A stretch of DNA of 64,000 bases, from contig NZ_ASXP01000003.1 of the NCBI RefSeq assembly GCF_000445445.1, positions 976,356 through 1,040,355 of the forward strand, read 5' to 3'. Numbering within the stretch: the first letter of the stretch is position 1; each line of letters starts with the position of its first letter. The position numbers and the translations under genes were made by a program. The notes beneath the pieces were generated by a model that did no database searches, had not been told where the DNA came from, and was given only the letters and a program-made list of their open reading frames with translations. The stretch comes from Sporomusa ovata DSM 2662 (GTDB taxonomy: Bacteria; Bacillota; Negativicutes; Sporomusales; Sporomusaceae). Positions 1 to 9,103 of the stretch are shown here, piece after piece.

Positions 1-575
1 AGCTTGCCCAGCCAACCATTAACACCCTTTTCCCCAATTAACGGATAAAGAGTGGAGCTGACTAACGCCGGCAATCCTTTGCGGAACTGAAAATAAGCCA
101 TTGCCATGCCTACAAGGGCAAAAACACTCCAGGGATGTAAACCCCAATGGAAAAAGGTATAGCGCATGGCGATTTGAGCTGATTGAATACTAGAGGGGTC
201 CCCGTAGGGAGGTTTAACATAGAATGACATCGGTTCAGCGACGCCCCAAAATACCAGACCAATGCCCATACCGCTGGAAAAGAGCATGGCAAACCAGCTC
301 AGAGTGCTATATTCCGGCTTTTCCCCATCTTTGCCCAGGGTAATATTGCCGAATTTGCTAAACGCTACTAGCAAGGTAAAAATTAGGATTAAACTAACTC
401 CCAATAAATAACTCCAACCGAAATTGACTGTAATGAACTTTTGTGCTGCACTGAAAGTTTCCCCCGCCGCTGTAGGCTGAAACATTGTTAAGGAAACAAA
501 CAAAACCATAATGATTAGTGAAATTAAAAAGATAGGCAGATCCATTTTACCAAAGAAGCTCTTTTTTTCAGTCAT
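1..575 (-). CDS. BCCT family transporter, N-terminal part (cut by window edge)
   Basis: Sodium- or proton-coupled uptake of betaine, choline or carnitine-type compounds across the membrane. The reading frame starts at the ATG at 575, behind a GGAGGAG ribosome site, and stays open to the window edge, giving about 191 residues of a family that is usually near 500. It opens MTEKKSFFGKMDLPIF, followed by hydrophobic segments, then the BCCT signature MLFSSGMGIGLVFWGVAEP and the FFHWGLHPW stretch. It faces away from the methyltransferase genes, and a decayed second BCCT gene lies just upstream. Substrate is inferred from family and from the betaine-type catabolic genes nearby, not from the sequence itself. 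Confidence 0.9.
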   Translation of the reverse strand, partial: MTEKKSFFGKMDLPIFLISLIIMVLFVSLTMFQPTAAGETFSAAQKFITVNFGWSYLLGVSLILIFTLLVAFSKFGNITLGKDGEKPEYSTLSWFAMLFSSGMGIGLVFWGVAEPMSFYVKPPYGDPSSIQSAQIAMRYTFFHWGLHPWSVFALVGMAMAYFQFRKGLPALVSSTLYPLIGEKGVNGWLGK

Positions 576-652
576 ACTTTACTCCTCCATAATTATCTTT
601 AGCCCTATAATCTTTTTTGATTGTCTACTTTCTCTAACCATATAAAGAAACT

Positions 653-685
653 ACGGCTTGCGCCGAATCTCTAAGCGCAAGCCGT
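653..685 (-). terminator. Hairpin terminator after the decayed BCCT gene
   Basis: Inverted repeat ACGGCTTGCGC / GCGCAAGCCGT, 11-bp arms with an 11-nt loop. On the minus strand it is followed by a T-rich stretch. It lies just past the stop of the BCCT relic at 693, so it probably ended that transcript. Confidence 0.6.
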
Positions 686-692
686 GTTGCCC

Positions 693-1243
693 CTAGACCG
701 ATTCTTCAGAAAGGGCTTTATATATGCTGTAACACATAACCAGCATAACGGGGAAAGCGGCAGCAATAGAAGCCGTCTGCAGAGTTTTCAGTGCCGTGGT
801 ACCGCCGACCAGAATCAGCATGATAGTGACGGCACCCTGCGCGATACCCCAGAAACCACGCAGTTTCTTACTGGGGTTCATGCCTCCGCCCGAGGTGAGC
901 ATGCCCAATACATAAGTAGCGGAGTTGGCTGCGCCGATAAAAGATGCCACAATCAGGACAATCGCCAGCGGGGCGGTAATAGGCATACAACGGTATTGCC
1001 AGGGCTAAACCGCAAAGCGTATAAATAATCCAGACATGGACGCCGAAATCATTAAATGCAAGCATCATGGCTAAGAACATGGCTTCTGTGGTCCCGCCCT
1101 GACCCACGGGAGGAGATATGTAATGCATCATCGGTTCGGCAATCGACCAAAAGACCAGGCTTATACCCATACCACCGCCGAAGAGCATGCTAAACCACTG
1201 GAAGTTAGTTAATTCCGGCTGCTCATCATCTTTGCCAAGCTTG
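693..1243 (-). pseudogene. Decayed BCCT transporter with internal deletion
   Basis: Two pieces of one BCCT gene are visible in different frames. The upstream piece (about 1243 to 1000) reads IKLGKDDEQPELTNFQWFSM, then the BCCT core motif GMGISLVFWSIAEPMMHY. The downstream piece (986 to 693) is the family's C-terminal end, with SATYVLGMLTSGGGMNPSKK and a final transmembrane stretch ending YSIYKALSEESV. Roughly 250-300 residues between them are missing, the junction is out of frame, and a stop codon sits just before the first piece, so the N-terminus is gone too. The gene cannot make a working transporter. The next BCCT gene (at 575) is a separate copy. Confidence 0.85.
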
Positions 1244-1297
1244 ATTCTAAATTATCCTTCCCCTTCCTAAACAGGCAGTACTGATCACGAATGGATT

Positions 1298-1819
1298 TTA
1301 TTCGTATTGGTCTTTATCTTCTGTACAAGTCAGATTAATGTCCAGCAATTTATTTCCACGCCATCGAATAAATTTTTCCAAATCGCTATAGGAAATAGTA
1401 ACAGTTTCCGTATTTATATTAGGATGAAGTTTCATGCTGCTATATCTTTTCATGCTTGCGTCGAGCACAACAGTGACCTCTTTGTTATCATCGTTTAATA
1501 ATCCGAAAGGAGAAACCGCCCCTCGCGTTAACCCCAGATATTGCTCGAGTCGCTTTTCAGAAGCAAAACTTAACTGTTTTTCAGCTAAATGTTCTGCCAA
1601 GACCTTCAGGTTAACAGCAGTTGAATGGTCGGCAACTACCAGGAAATGCCTATTACCTTTCTGGTTCCGCAAAAAAAGGCTTTTGCACATCACGCCATCT
1701 TCGCCGCCAATATATTGATTCCACTCCTCTACCGTATATACAGGCGGATGCTGATAGGTCTGATATGAAATATTTAATTCATTTAATACCTGAAACACTT
1801 TTTCGTCTTGTTCCATCAC
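1298..1819 (-). CDS. YbaK/ProX-type aminoacyl-tRNA deacylase
   Basis: Predicted trans-editing enzyme that hydrolyses mischarged tRNA, such as alanyl-tRNA(Pro), in the cytoplasm. The 173 residues match the free-standing YbaK/EbsC-domain ProX form: the start region LNISYQTYQHPPVYTVEE, then GVMCKSLFLRNQKGNRHFLV and LGLTRGAVSPFGLLNDD, all typical of the family. Translation begins at GTG 1819 or the adjacent ATG 1816; an AAGGAG site lies upstream. In Clostridia a related gene (prdX) sits beside proline reductase genes, so its position next to a Grd-type operon is suggestive, but this one is separated from that operon by 210 bp and may be an independent gene. Confidence 0.85.
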   Translation of the reverse strand: MMEQDEKVFQVLNELNISYQTYQHPPVYTVEEWNQYIGGEDGVMCKSLFLRNQKGNRHFLVVADHSTAVNLKVLAEHLAEKQLSFASEKRLEQYLGLTRGAVSPFGLLNDDNKEVTVVLDASMKRYSSMKLHPNINTETVTISYSDLEKFIRWRGNKLLDINLTCTEDKDQYE

Positions 1820-2032
1820 CGAACTCCTTTTACAGACAATACTGTTTCCGTACTACTCATTGTTAGCGATGCATATGACAACCCCGGATACAGGTAAATA
1901 TCACAGCCACAGCCAGACCTGTTCAATCATGGTACCGCCCACTTTTGAGCAAAACATACCATCGCAGACGCTGACTGTGGCAGCGGTTATCTAACTTAGC
2001 CTAGAATAGATTGCATTGAAGCCCATCGGCCC

Positions 2033-4042
2033 TCATGAATCCTGCATATCCACAAAAAATTTCTCTTTTATTTCTTCCCTTTCCCATTCGGGACGTTCTA
2101 CGGCGGTTATTTCGATAAGTGATTCAATGTAAAGATCTTTTTCTATCATACCGGCGGACTGAGCATATTTATCCTGATGGTTTACTACCAACTCAAACTC
2201 TGTTGCTCCCGCTTTACCTGCAGCCAGCATAGCTTGTTTTTTGGCCGAATCCAGGGCATAAGCCACCGCAACTTCTAAATTTTCAAACATTTTGTACTCC
2301 CAAGGGGCATGCAGCAAATAGGTTCCATCTTTTTCGCCGGGTTTGATCAATACTTTTACTGTTTCCATGATTTTGCCGGTTGCGGCTCCCACAGCATTGG
2401 CTACTTCCGCATGCTCCGGAATAATCAAGCCAGTATTCATTTTTTCAGCCACAGCCGGCAGCCAGGCCTGCACCGGGGCTCCAATACCAATAATCGGCAT
2501 ATTGATTTTAAAAGAACAGTCCAAACTCTGGTCTTGTTTGGGTGATAAGGCTTTTTGGATAAAATACATAACCTCTGGTGTGTTTTTTATCCTAATGCTT
2601 TGCTCATCACAGCCTACAAGACTCTGAATACAGGTAATGCAAAGGTCATTGATTATTTTTTCAGAGGCCAGATGTATAAACTCATTCGAGCTTTTTCCCA
2701 TCCGGCTTGCCAAAACCTCTACTCCTATTTCCGCCGCTTCCCGGTTCCATTGGTGGTAAGTTCCCTTGGCATGCAGAAGATCACTGGGAGTTAGCGATAT
2801 CCTGGCAAGTACCCCTAGGTTGACAAGGTGTTGCAGGTTTAAAAGATTAGGATCAATATCCATCCGTTGGGTTAGGTAAAATAGACTTCTTGGACCGGCT
2901 TGAAGAATTTGAATTACCTGTTTTTCCTGGTCATTCAATACTTCATGTGTACTATCCTTAAGAAACATGAAGCAATCGGTTGCCTGGGCAAACATAAGGT
3001 CATAGGTTTTCTCAAAGTTCAATTTTAGTTCATCGACTAAATATGGATATTGGTAGCCAACAACACATAACGGCCATACCCGTTGGGGACCTACCTTAAT
3101 TTCACCGTTTCTGGCAGCTTGAATGTAGCTGTCGCCACCTAAACCATAAGTATATATTTGTGCGGCTTGCACCCGTGTGAGCCAACCGCCGACAGTTGCC
3201 CCTTCCTGGTTGATTTTAGGCACTCCGTTTTTTAAAATGGCAATATCAGTCGTGGTCCCCCCCATATCAAGCACAAGTGCATCAGCAGACTGGGTAAGGA
3301 AGGTTCCGCCTATGATACTGGAAGCAGGTCCCGAGAGAATGGTCTCAATCGGTTTTTCACGGGCTAACGCTTCCCCCATCATACACCCGTCTCCCTTAAC
3401 AACCATGATGGGTGCTTCTATCCCTTTTTCGTTAAGCACCTTTTTTACGGATTCAATCAATTCGGTGATGATCGGAATTAAACGCGCATTAAGAACTGCC
3501 GTAACGGTTCTTTCATGGAAGCCTAAGGATGTCGTTAACTGGTGGGCACATACCACCGGAAGATCCAAAATCTCGCTTACCATCCGTCTTACAGCAATTT
3601 CATGTTCAGGATTCCTTACGCTAAGATATCCCGAAATAGCTACCGCATCCACCTTGCCTTTTAGTTCGTCAATAGCTTGGCGGGTTTTCTCTACATCCAG
3701 TTCTGCGTTGGGACGCCCTTTGAGATTGTGTCCTCCCGGTAAAACATAAGAATGTTTTACCGGGAGAGAACCAATTGGATCATAGCCAATCATCAACAGA
3801 CCTACCTCACAGCCGCGACCCTCGACAATTGCATTTGTTGCCAACGTAGTTGACAGCGAAACCACACTGATTTTCTTAAAATCCTCAAAGTCCAAATTTG
3901 CAATACAATTTCGAATGCCAATAGATAAATTTTCACGGGTCGTCAAGGCCTTGGCCTTCTTTAGTATCTGTTTGCTCCTAAGCTCCACAACCACGCCATC
4001 GGTATAAGTTCCTCCGGTATCTATACCCAATACCAGTGACAT
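2033..4042 (-). CDS. Hydantoinase/oxoprolinase-like ASKHA ATPase
   Basis: Cytoplasmic protein of 669 residues with the actin-like ATPase fold of the HyuA family. The phosphate-binding loop GIDTGGTYTDG is at residues 6-16, and a second loop DMGGTTTDIAIL appears near residue 260. HyuA proteins hydrolyse hydantoins or oxoproline with ATP. Here the gene is last in an operon with two MttB-type methyltransferases and a corrinoid protein, 16 bp from the nearest one. A role tied to methyltransfer, for example ATP-dependent reactivation of the corrinoid or opening of a cyclic substrate, is therefore an inference. It lacks the ferredoxin domain of RamA-type activators. Length and domain order are normal for HyuA. 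Confidence 0.8.
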   Translation of the reverse strand: MSLVLGIDTGGTYTDGVVVELRSKQILKKAKALTTRENLSIGIRNCIANLDFEDFKKISVVSLSTTLATNAIVEGRGCEVGLLMIGYDPIGSLPVKHSYVLPGGHNLKGRPNAELDVEKTRQAIDELKGKVDAVAISGYLSVRNPEHEIAVRRMVSEILDLPVVCAHQLTTSLGFHERTVTAVLNARLIPIITELIESVKKVLNEKGIEAPIMVVKGDGCMMGEALAREKPIETILSGPASSIIGGTFLTQSADALVLDMGGTTTDIAILKNGVPKINQEGATVGGWLTRVQAAQIYTYGLGGDSYIQAARNGEIKVGPQRVWPLCVVGYQYPYLVDELKLNFEKTYDLMFAQATDCFMFLKDSTHEVLNDQEKQVIQILQAGPRSLFYLTQRMDIDPNLLNLQHLVNLGVLARISLTPSDLLHAKGTYHQWNREAAEIGVEVLASRMGKSSNEFIHLASEKIINDLCITCIQSLVGCDEQSIRIKNTPEVMYFIQKALSPKQDQSLDCSFKINMPIIGIGAPVQAWLPAVAEKMNTGLIIPEHAEVANAVGAATGKIMETVKVLIKPGEKDGTYLLHAPWEYKMFENLEVAVAYALDSAKKQAMLAAGKAGATEFELVVNHQDKYAQSAGMIEKDLYIESLIEITAVERPEWEREEIKEKFFVDMQDS

Positions 4043-4058
4043 TTCGGTTCCTCTTTTC

Positions 4059-5531
4059 TTAATCGTCTTCGCCCGGCATATGTCCGACAGCGTTTTCTAC
4101 AAGATCTCTGATCTTTGCGGCAACATCCTTGGGCAAAGGAATCGGTTCGTGGTAATTAATAATATCGCGGACTTTTTCATTGGCTACCTGAGTCAGGGTT
4201 TTTCCGCCGGCACTTTCCCAAATACTGCGGGCAGCGCGGTTAACCAGACGTGTAGTATAATTTTCCGACACATGCTCTGCGGTATGCTCTTCAGCGGCAA
4301 AATTGCCACCAGGGCCAACCTTCTCAATTGTCTCAAGCGCTAATGTTTCCTGATCCACCCGTATGCCGCTGGTTAATCTTCTGGCCATGCCCAGAACTTC
4401 ATCTGCGATTACAACAAGGTCAAGGTTTGAAGTCGTCCCGTATTCTGAGTATCCGGTATCATGATTCAAATTAGCTCCTGACATATTGGTCATAGCGATG
4501 GACAGGGCGGCCTCAATTCCAGCCTGTTCGTCGATAATACACGAGTCGGTACAGCCTGCCGTGCCAAACATCGGAATGTTCAGGTAATGGGCTACGTCGG
4601 CTAAGCCTGCCAGGAGCAGGTGCAGTTCCGGTGCTCCATAGGAGAAGATGGTTGTACCCATATCCAATATTGTATACACGCCGCCCATTATGAACGGGGC
4701 ACCTTCACGGGTACATTGGCTCAAAACCATCCCGCTCAAGCTTTCACACAAGCCTTGAACCATAACCCCTGCCATTGTCGCCGGCGCCGTTCCGCCAGCC
4801 ATGATGCAAGGAGTATAAATGGTCGGCAGGCCCTTCTTAGCCCCCATGACCAGCTTTTGGGCAGCTTCCCGGCAGTGGACGCCCGGCGAAATCGGTTCAG
4901 CATACAGGCAGATGAATGGGTTCCTTCTTAGCTCTTCCTCACCACCGGCAATAATCTCAGCCATCTTAATGCAGTCTTCCTGGCCCCACTGATCGTTACA
5001 AACGGTAATAATCGGTTTATCGGTGTGCAAAATCTGCTGCTCAAACTCATGACGGTCCGAAACTAGCAGGGGAACGTCCTGGACAATACCCAGCGACATC
5101 GCATAATCAATATTGGGCAGGGCGTCAAGAACCTTGGTTGCCCAGCCTACAGACTGTCTGGTAGCCCGATGTCTTTCGTTCGTGAAGGGATTTCTAGTAA
5201 ACGGGGTGCAGGGGCCCGAGCCAAAATAGGCATTATTGCCTTCAATAAAAAGTTCCCGTGCTCCCGTCCGGCTATTGCAAAGCACCACGTGTTTCTGACA
5301 AGACCGCAAGCACCGTTCGGTAATATCCGCCGGTATCCTGACTCTCTTTCCATCGACCCAGCAGCCTGCTTTTTTTAAAATTTCCAAAGACTCTTTGTCA
5401 TGAAAATCCGTCCCGGTACGCCACATTGCTTCTTCCGCGGCCATGATCAATTCATAACATTGGGCTTCCGACAATATATTCATCTTCGCACTTGAATTCG
5501 CTTTAAAGTTTGTTCTAGTTGTCAACTTCAA
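4059..5531 (-). CDS. MttB-family corrinoid methyltransferase (non-pyrrolysine), copy 1
   Basis: 490-residue member of the trimethylamine methyltransferase (MttB) superfamily, which moves a methyl group from a quaternary or methylated amine onto the cobalt of a partner corrinoid protein. The frame has no in-frame TAG, so it belongs to the large non-pyrrolysine branch that includes the glycine betaine methyltransferase MtgB. Family features visible include the N-terminal ELIMAAEEAMWRTGTDFHD, AYFGSGPCTPF, the glycine-rich MAGGTAPATMAGVMVQG and late GPGGNFAAEEHTAEH. It is 27 bp from the second MttB-type gene and in the same operon as the corrinoid protein at 7056. The substrate cannot be read from the sequence. 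Confidence 0.9.
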   Translation of the reverse strand: MKLTTRTNFKANSSAKMNILSEAQCYELIMAAEEAMWRTGTDFHDKESLEILKKAGCWVDGKRVRIPADITERCLRSCQKHVVLCNSRTGARELFIEGNNAYFGSGPCTPFTRNPFTNERHRATRQSVGWATKVLDALPNIDYAMSLGIVQDVPLLVSDRHEFEQQILHTDKPIITVCNDQWGQEDCIKMAEIIAGGEEELRRNPFICLYAEPISPGVHCREAAQKLVMGAKKGLPTIYTPCIMAGGTAPATMAGVMVQGLCESLSGMVLSQCTREGAPFIMGGVYTILDMGTTIFSYGAPELHLLLAGLADVAHYLNIPMFGTAGCTDSCIIDEQAGIEAALSIAMTNMSGANLNHDTGYSEYGTTSNLDLVVIADEVLGMARRLTSGIRVDQETLALETIEKVGPGGNFAAEEHTAEHVSENYTTRLVNRAARSIWESAGGKTLTQVANEKVRDIINYHEPIPLPKDVAAKIRDLVENAVGHMPGEDD

Positions 5532-5557
5532 ACTCTCCTTTCAAAACCATCAAATTC

Positions 5558-7024
5558 TTATCTTCCATCCGCTTTGTCTAAGATTGCCTTGATTTTGTTC
5601 AGGACTTCAGCCGAAAGTTTCTCTGACTGGTGGGTATTGATGATGCTTTGTGTCTTTTCTTTTACGCGTTGTCCTAAGCTTTTCGACCCATTAGCCTCCC
5701 AGTCAGCAATCCTGGCTCTGTTCATAACCGTCGGCCACCAGGTTTCTGTGCGGAAATATTTTAACGTATGGTCTTCACCCAGATAATGTCCGCCTGGCTG
5801 CACCGCATCAATTACACCCCGTGCCATCCGCTCTTCATTAACTTCGACACCTTTCATTATTCTGCGCGTCATCCCCATGACTTCATCGCCCATGACCAGT
5901 AGTTCCACAGAACCTGTCTGGCCATATTCCAATTGGCCGCAGCCATAAATCAGACTTGTTCCGCTCATCCCGGCATGCAGAATCGAAAATGCCGCCTCCA
6001 AACCCATTTGCGCATCGCTGACTTTGGCATCGGTAGCACCGGCAAAGCCAAAACTAGGAATCCTAAGGAAACGCAGAACATTCGCCATCCCTGTTCCCAT
6101 CAAACTGATTTCCGGTGCACCGTAAGATAAGATACCGGTCTCTTGATTTTTTATCGTGAAGAACCCGCCGGCAATTACAGGAGCTCCTTGGCGGACTAGC
6201 TGCCCCAGAACTATCCCGACTAAAACATCAGCCAAAGCTACGACAATGGCTCCGGCCGGAGTAGCTGGTGATGTTTCACCGGCAATAAGCTTGGTCGCAT
6301 AAATATAGGGAACTCCATTGCGGGCAGCAAACAAGACCTTAGCCAACGTCTCATCGGAATGTACAAGCGTTCCTTCTGTTTCAATTAAGAATACGGCAAA
6401 AGGATTCTTTTGAAATTCCTTTAAACTTCCGGCTACAGCAGTAGCGATATCAAGGATTGCCTGCGCTTGTTTTACTCCGGGGATTGCTTGAATAATCGGC
6501 TTGGTCGTATTGGTTACCAAAGCTTCAAAGGCATGAACTTCTGCCGTGCTTGCGTCAACGTCTGTCGGCAGACCATTATTCATGACGAAATCGATATTCT
6601 GTAATCCGTCACAAATAACAGCGGTTTTAACGACATCCTCCTTAACCGGTTTTCTCCGCTCTGCCGTCATTGGGTCAAGCACATACACATTCCCTTGCCC
6701 TGGTCCATAATAAGCATTTGTAGTTTCTAATTTTAAGGCTCTTTTGCCATTCCGGTCACATACGGTGACGCGTGAAGGCGCACTTCTTACCGCCCACTCT
6801 GATAACGCGGAAGGAATTCTAACCCGATTGCCATCGACCCAACAACCTGCTTTTTCAAAGATTCCACGAGCTTCTTCGTTCTGGATTTCTGACCCTGTAC
6901 GTTCTAACACCTCAAGCGCCGTCATGAAAAGTTCTTCACATTGATCCTCACTAAGCATTTCCCAAACAGTGGTCTGATTGACCGCATAATTTGCCCGCGT
7001 ATAATGACTTTTTGTTGTATTCAC
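5558..7024 (-). CDS. MttB-family corrinoid methyltransferase (non-pyrrolysine), copy 2
   Basis: 488 residues, colinear with its downstream neighbour at 4059 but clearly diverged, so this is an old duplication rather than a recent copy. It shows the same landmarks: LFMTALEVLERTGSEIQNEE near the N-terminus, AYYGPGQGNVYVLDP, AGETSPATPAGAIVVALA and QPGGHYLGEDHTLKYF near the end. No in-frame TAG is present. Two MttB-like proteins served by one corrinoid protein (7056, 32 bp upstream) suggests two related substrates, two steps of a stepwise demethylation, or a hetero-oligomer; the sequence does not decide between these. Confidence 0.9.
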   Translation of the reverse strand: MNTTKSHYTRANYAVNQTTVWEMLSEDQCEELFMTALEVLERTGSEIQNEEARGIFEKAGCWVDGNRVRIPSALSEWAVRSAPSRVTVCDRNGKRALKLETTNAYYGPGQGNVYVLDPMTAERRKPVKEDVVKTAVICDGLQNIDFVMNNGLPTDVDASTAEVHAFEALVTNTTKPIIQAIPGVKQAQAILDIATAVAGSLKEFQKNPFAVFLIETEGTLVHSDETLAKVLFAARNGVPYIYATKLIAGETSPATPAGAIVVALADVLVGIVLGQLVRQGAPVIAGGFFTIKNQETGILSYGAPEISLMGTGMANVLRFLRIPSFGFAGATDAKVSDAQMGLEAAFSILHAGMSGTSLIYGCGQLEYGQTGSVELLVMGDEVMGMTRRIMKGVEVNEERMARGVIDAVQPGGHYLGEDHTLKYFRTETWWPTVMNRARIADWEANGSKSLGQRVKEKTQSIINTHQSEKLSAEVLNKIKAILDKADGR

Positions 7025-7055
7025 TTACTTCTCTCTCCTTTCAAACCCGCTAAGT

Positions 7056-7688
7056 TTAAGCCAAGAGCCGATTACAAAGATCTACCGCATAAGCCGCATC
7101 CTGCGCATATCCGTCCGCACCCGCTTCATCCGCGAAATCCTGGGACAGTGGCGCCCCGCCTACAATTACTTTCACCTGATCTCTGATGCCCTCTTCTTTC
7201 ATAAGTTCGATTGTGTCTTTCATATGCAGCATCGTTGTGGTAAGTAAGGCACACATTCCTAAAACATCTGGTTTGTGCTTCCGAATTTCTTCCACGAATT
7301 TTTCCGGGGAAATATCCATTCCTGCATTAATAACGGTGTAGCCTCTGCTTTCGAGCATCATTCCCACCAAATTCTTACCGATATCATGCAGGTCGCCTTT
7401 TACTGTCCCCAACAAAACTTTGCCTGCCGAAGGCATGTTTTTATCTGCAATCAAAGGTTTTACCAAATCAATCCCTGCGGTCATGGATCTCGCGGCAACC
7501 AGAACTTCCGGCACGAACATCTCCCCATTTTTAAATCGGGCACCCACCACACTCATACCGGCAATTAAACCCTGATTGATGATATCCAAAGGCGCGGTTC
7601 CTCCATCAATCAGAGCCTTTGTTATCTCTTTGACTTTGTTAATATTGCCGCTGATTACGCCTTTTGACAGTTCTTCTAAATTTGCCAT
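7056..7688 (-). CDS. Methyltransferase corrinoid protein (MttC/MtbC type)
   Basis: Small cytoplasmic cobamide carrier, 210 residues, the usual length. An N-terminal helical cap (about residues 1-85) precedes a B12-binding Rossmann domain. The cobalt-ligand motif GDLHDIG is at 98-104, with histidine 101 as the expected lower ligand, followed by the typical VIVGGAPLSQDFADEAGADG near the C-terminus. It would accept methyl groups from the MttB-type proteins encoded next and hand them to a THF-dependent methyltransferase. Four genes in this window encode partners of this kind, so cross-talk between modules is possible. Confidence 0.93.
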   Translation of the reverse strand: MANLEELSKGVISGNINKVKEITKALIDGGTAPLDIINQGLIAGMSVVGARFKNGEMFVPEVLVAARSMTAGIDLVKPLIADKNMPSAGKVLLGTVKGDLHDIGKNLVGMMLESRGYTVINAGMDISPEKFVEEIRKHKPDVLGMCALLTTTMLHMKDTIELMKEEGIRDQVKVIVGGAPLSQDFADEAGADGYAQDAAYAVDLCNRLLA

Positions 7689-7768
7689 TCTTTTTATCCC
7701 CTTTCAAATGTGTCTTTTTCTTGAGAACCGGACATATCATTGCCGATCCTCGCTATATAAGTGTTTGC

Positions 7769-9079
7769 CTACTCAAATTGAGTTGGTTCGGTAATTTCCG
7801 TAGTTAAGGCATCCAAAGCCTTTTTAACCATCGCTTTTCTCAAAGCATGTTCATCGCCCTTATTAAGCTTCGGATTTCCCACCGGATAAGGAATAGCAAT
7901 CGTCGGGACAATTCGATTAGCGCCGACTGACTCGCTAATTGTCGTAATGGTAGCCATATGAACAATAGGAATACCATATCTTTCGATTTCTTTTACCATC
8001 GTTGCGCCGCAACGTGTACAGGTCCCTCAGGTGGATGTTAAGATAACACCATCCACTCCGGCAGCCTTCAACTCAGCGCCTATTTGCATACCGAATTCTA
8101 CCGATTTACTTACAGCAGTTCCGGTTCCGGTGGTTGTATAGAACCAGTCAAAAACCTTGCCAATATAACCCTCCGCTTCGAATTCGTTTAAAATATCCAA
8201 GGGTGCGACGCGATCAGGGAGCTCATTGGCATATACGGGATCATAGCCCCCATGAGTTGTATAATAGCAAGGGGCTTCCAGCGCATTCACCGCGCTAACA
8301 TCGTACTTACCCCATTTTTGTGCACTGGCTGACTGGATTTTGTCCGGATTTCCTGCCGGAACAATACCGCCTGTAGTACACAAGGCAATGGTAGCCTTAC
8401 TTAACTCTTTAATTGGTTCAGCAGGAGTCACCACATCAAAAACAGGCATTGGCATTTCTGTTTCAAACGGCTGTCCTTTCAGGCGGGCAAGTAACATTTC
8501 CACCGCCCGTTGCGAACCCCTTTTTTCCGCGAAGAGAGTCTTTCTCATCCCCCGGGCAATATAACCTTCTGCTTCAGGCGACCCAATTTCGATCCCTTTG
8601 GCCAGCTTACAGGCAAGAGACGCCATTAAGGGCAATGCCTTACGCATTCCGCCGGCAGAATCGCTTGTTCCTACCACATAGGCGACCGCTTTGCAGTTAT
8701 CCAGGCCGGGGTTTTCCACATACATACCGGTGACTACCGGAATGTTCAACTGTTCAGCAACCGTCTTGGCAATCTCTGAACAAGCTACGCCATACCTCCC
8801 GGCATTAAAAGCAGGTCCTGCGACAAAAACGTCCGGAGCGGCTTCTTTTACCATATTCAAAATAACTGCTACCGCTTCATCTTTGTTTTCATTGAAATAG
8901 TTATCACCGCAGATAATTGTGCCGGCAATCATTCCCTCTCCCTTGAGCAATCCTTCAAACCCCATTGCCGGACCAACCTTATCCGGCCTAAATTCCGGCG
9001 GCATGCCTGCCTTATCCTCGCCGCCTACTTGACCAAAGAATTGGTTTACATAGTAGATTACTTTGAATTTGTTGGACAT
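7769..9079 (-). CDS. GrdB/GrdF/GrdH-type selenoprotein of glycine/sarcosine/betaine reductase
   Basis: Selenoprotein subunit of the substrate-specific protein B complex, which binds the amine, transfers the carboxymethyl group to selenoprotein A and releases the amine. The frame runs through an in-frame TGA at 8029-8027, giving 436 residues with selenocysteine at 351 in the context TST-U-GTCTRCG, the UxxCxxC motif of the family. Reading only to the TGA would leave a 350-residue fragment and an orphan 76-residue tail that is plainly family sequence. The order beside a GrdE-type gene is the classic one. GrdB (glycine), GrdF (sarcosine) and GrdH (betaine) cannot be separated by eye. GrdA, GrdC and GrdD are not in the window. 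Confidence 0.92.
8000..8029 (-). promoter_or_regulatory. UGA selenocysteine codon and candidate bacterial SECIS hairpin
   Basis: The TGA occupies 8029-8027 on the minus strand. Twelve nucleotides downstream begins a perfect hairpin, CGTTGC-GGC-GCAACG (8014-8000). Bacterial SECIS elements sit directly 3' of the UGA at about this distance and bind SelB. The loop is only three nucleotides, so the real fold may differ in detail. Confidence 0.7.
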
Positions 9080-9103
9080 ATGTTACCCTCCTTTCTGATG
9101 ATT

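Noticed and set aside
3177..3749. 190-codon plus-strand frame inside the hydantoinase-like gene
   Set aside because: No family resemblance, no ribosome site and complete overlap with a well-supported gene on the other strand; a composition shadow.
4059..7024. Pyrrolysine-containing MttB
   Set aside because: Both MttB-type frames are open without any in-frame TAG, so no amber readthrough is needed.
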